Assembly: GCF_018070075.1 (NCBI RefSeq)
Contig: NZ_JAGPXE010000003.1
Span: 1 to 64,000 of the forward strand
DNA from: Saccharopolyspora endophytica
Lineage (GTDB): Bacteria; Actinomycetota; Actinomycetes; Mycobacteriales; Pseudonocardiaceae
DNA length: 64,000 nucleotides
Direction: 5' to 3'
In this document: one piece after another, positions 62,696 to 64,000 of the stretch
Numbering within the stretch: the first letter of the stretch is position 1
How the letters are laid out: the number at the start of each line of letters is the position of its first letter
Translations under genes and position numbers: made by a program
The notes under the pieces: model-generated
The model's input: the letters and a program-made list of their open reading frames with translations, nothing else
The model's database searches: none
Told to the model about the DNA's origin: nothing

Positions 62696-63466
62696 CTACT
62701 GGTGCGTGCCGCCGTCGACGCGGATCTCGGTGCCGGTGATGAAGGCGCCGTCGTCGGAGGCGAGCATCGCGACCACGCCCGCCACGTGCTCCGGAGGTGC
62801 GAAGCCGCTGCCGAGGGCGGGGGAGAGCTTGGTGAACAGGTCCCAGTCGGTGTCGGCGGGCAGCTTGTCCGCGGTGGTCTCGGTGATGCCGCTGCGAATC
62901 CCGCCGGGCACCAGCGACACCGCGCGCAGACCCTGCTTGGCGTACTCCAGGGCGATGCTGTGGGTGAAGGACTGGATGCCGCCCTTGCTGGCGGCGTAGG
63001 CGGCCATGTAGGGGTGCGCGAAGTTCGCCGAGGTCGAGCTGAAGTTGATCACCACGCCGCTGCCGGTCCCCAGCAGCGCGGGTAACGCCGCGCGGGTGAC
63101 CAGGAAGGTGCCGGTGAGGTTGACCGCGAGGATCCGGTTCCACAGCTCCAGCGAGCACTCGTGCGTGTGCGCGCTGTGCAGCATTCCCGCCGCGTTGACC
63201 AGCACGTCCAGCCCGCCCAGCTGCTCGGCCGCAGCCGGTACCGTGGCGTCGACGGCGTCCTCCTGGGAGATGTCCAGGGGCAGCGTGCCCAGCCGGTCGC
63301 ACGTGCCGGCCTCGGCCGCGCGCCGCGAGGTCTCCTTCAACCCGGTCTCATCGATGTCGGTGGTCAGCACCCTGGCGCCCTCGTCGAGCAGGCGCAGCAC
63401 GCTGGCCTGCCCGATCCCCGACGCTCCACCTGTCACGAGCACGCGCTTGCCGTTGAGCCTGTCCAT
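62696..63466 (-). CDS. SDR-family oxidoreductase
   Basis: This 256-residue short-chain dehydrogenase has TGGASGIG near residue 12, NAAGM, and the catalytic YAASK, with the ending ITGTEIRVDGG. It resembles 3-oxoacyl-ACP reductase-like SDRs of unspecified substrate. GGAAGGA lies ten bases before the ATG at 63466. It is transcribed alone. Confidence 0.88.
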   Translation of the reverse strand: MDRLNGKRVLVTGGASGIGQASVLRLLDEGARVLTTDIDETGLKETSRRAAEAGTCDRLGTLPLDISQEDAVDATVPAAAEQLGGLDVLVNAAGMLHSAHTHECSLELWNRILAVNLTGTFLVTRAALPALLGTGSGVVINFSSTSANFAHPYMAAYAASKGGIQSFTHSIALEYAKQGLRAVSLVPGGIRSGITETTADKLPADTDWDLFTKLSPALGSGFAPPEHVAGVVAMLASDDGAFITGTEIRVDGGTHQ

Positions 63467-63648
63467 CGCGATCGCGTCCTTCCGCACCCTCGAACGCCCC
63501 GACCGGGCCTTCGTGAGGCTCAACGCACGACGAGGCCGGAAGTTGCTCATGAACCGGGGGTGAGCGGTCGATCGTCCGGTGTGGACGAATGTGACGAACG
63601 TCGGTCACAGCGGGTAGGTCTCGGGGTGGACTCCCCACGGAGCGTTAG

Positions 63649-63667
63649 TTAGGTTAGGCGCACTTAA
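63649..63667. promoter_or_regulatory. DmdR/IdeR-type iron box
   Basis: TTAGGTTAGGCGCACTTAA matches the consensus TTAGGTTAGGCTAACCTAA at 16 of 19 positions. It is 20 bases before the start of the siderophore-binding lipoprotein gene. Confidence 0.85.
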
Positions 63668-63686
63668 CTCACTGCGAGGTGTGGAG

Positions 63687-64000
63687 ATGCGCTGGATGCG
63701 GACCCTGGGGCTGATCATGGCAGTCCTGCTGGGAATCGCCCTGACCGGCTGCGGCGCGGCCGGTCCCGAGAACGACGAGCCCACCGCCGGATCGGCGGAC
63801 GGCCAGTTCCCGGTCACCATCAAGACCGCGTTCGGTGACGTCATCGTTCCGGAGCGTCCCCAGCGCGTCGTCGCGCTGGGCTGGGGCGACGCCGAAACCG
63901 CGCTGAGCCTCGGGGTGCAACCCGTCGGTGCCGCCGACTGGCTGCCGGTGGGCGGCGACGGCGTTCCGCCGTGGATCCCGGCCGACAAGCGCTACACCAC
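63687..64000 (+). CDS. Siderophore-binding ABC lipoprotein (partial, cut by window end)
   Basis: The first 104 codons encode a lipoprotein signal with lipobox LTGC (Cys22) and then a FecB/FepB-type binding domain: FGDVIVPERPQRVVALGWGDAETALSLGVQPVG. It would capture a ferric siderophore for import. GAGGTG precedes the ATG at 63687; the ATG three codons later is possible. An iron box lies upstream. The remainder of the gene is outside the window. Confidence 0.9.
   Translation, partial: MRWMRTLGLIMAVLLGIALTGCGAAGPENDEPTAGSADGQFPVTIKTAFGDVIVPERPQRVVALGWGDAETALSLGVQPVGAADWLPVGGDGVPPWIPADKRYT

Noticed and set aside
1-64000. CRISPR arrays, rRNA operons, integrases or intact transposases
   Set aside because: Looked for on both strands; no regularly spaced repeats, rRNA sequence, or recombinase motifs were found.

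Overview
The window is very GC-rich, with GTG and TTG starts, purine-rich ribosome binding sites and long antisense shadow frames. It carries an EmbC-like arabinosyltransferase, XRE/DUF397 and DUF574 genes, DmdR/IdeR-type iron boxes and a few TTA codons. Together these point to a filamentous actinobacterium of the Pseudonocardiales, with Saccharopolyspora a likely genus. The genus is inferred, not proven. No rRNA, tRNA, CRISPR array, phage or intact insertion sequence was found.

Layout. (1) 0-16 kb is a nitrogen and amine catabolism block. It holds a BCCT transporter, a large FAD/Fe-S 2-hydroxyacid dehydrogenase, and a minus-strand unit of permease, flavin amine oxidase, agmatinase-type ureohydrolase and aminoaldehyde dehydrogenase behind a PucR regulator. 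GabD and GabT follow, with a divergent LysR regulator. Read together, these enzymes can take agmatine or putrescine through 4-aminobutanal, GABA and succinate semialdehyde to succinate. (2) 16-22.4 kb holds a PPOX protein and acyl-CoA catabolism genes (double acyl-CoA dehydrogenase, thiolase, HSD10-like SDR, TetR), with a decayed RutA-like pseudogene between them. (3) 22.5-32 kb is the most unusual part. A P-loop NTPase is translationally coupled to an ABC exporter whose own nucleotide-binding half has lost Walker A. Converging on it is a GGPP-type prenyl synthase, followed by an AT-richer gap, a Tat-exported molybdenum hydroxylase pair, and a two-gene terpene cyclase set (short class II-like protein plus class I synthase).

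(4) 32-42 kb contains an iron-regulated siderophore-interacting protein, MarR, a CNT nucleoside transporter, an acyl-CoA ligase with a second HSD10-like SDR, a neutral ceramidase, an acidic membrane protein, a DUF899 protein and a DoxX protein with its own iron box. (5) 42-56 kb holds the arabinosyltransferase, a secreted beta-propeller/amidohydrolase, a DUF574 methyltransferase, a Vms1/Rv2629-like protein coupled to an unknown protein, transaldolase, DUF5709, AraC plus a VOC protein, and an XRE/DUF397 pair with a small zinc-finger-like protein. (6) 56-64 kb holds an SMP-30 propeller, a P450 behind a perfect 30-bp palindrome, a Gfo/Idh oxidoreductase, a cobalamin-riboswitch-controlled BtuF-BtuC pair without an ATPase gene, an SDR, and the start of an iron-boxed siderophore-binding lipoprotein cut by the window end.

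Three intergenic gaps carry short palindromic repeats. Two of them (12.1 and 35.3 kb) share a double 16-mer family, and the third (56.3 kb) has two identical 22-bp perfect palindromes. A separate repeat links the left edge of the window to the gap at 29.9 kb.
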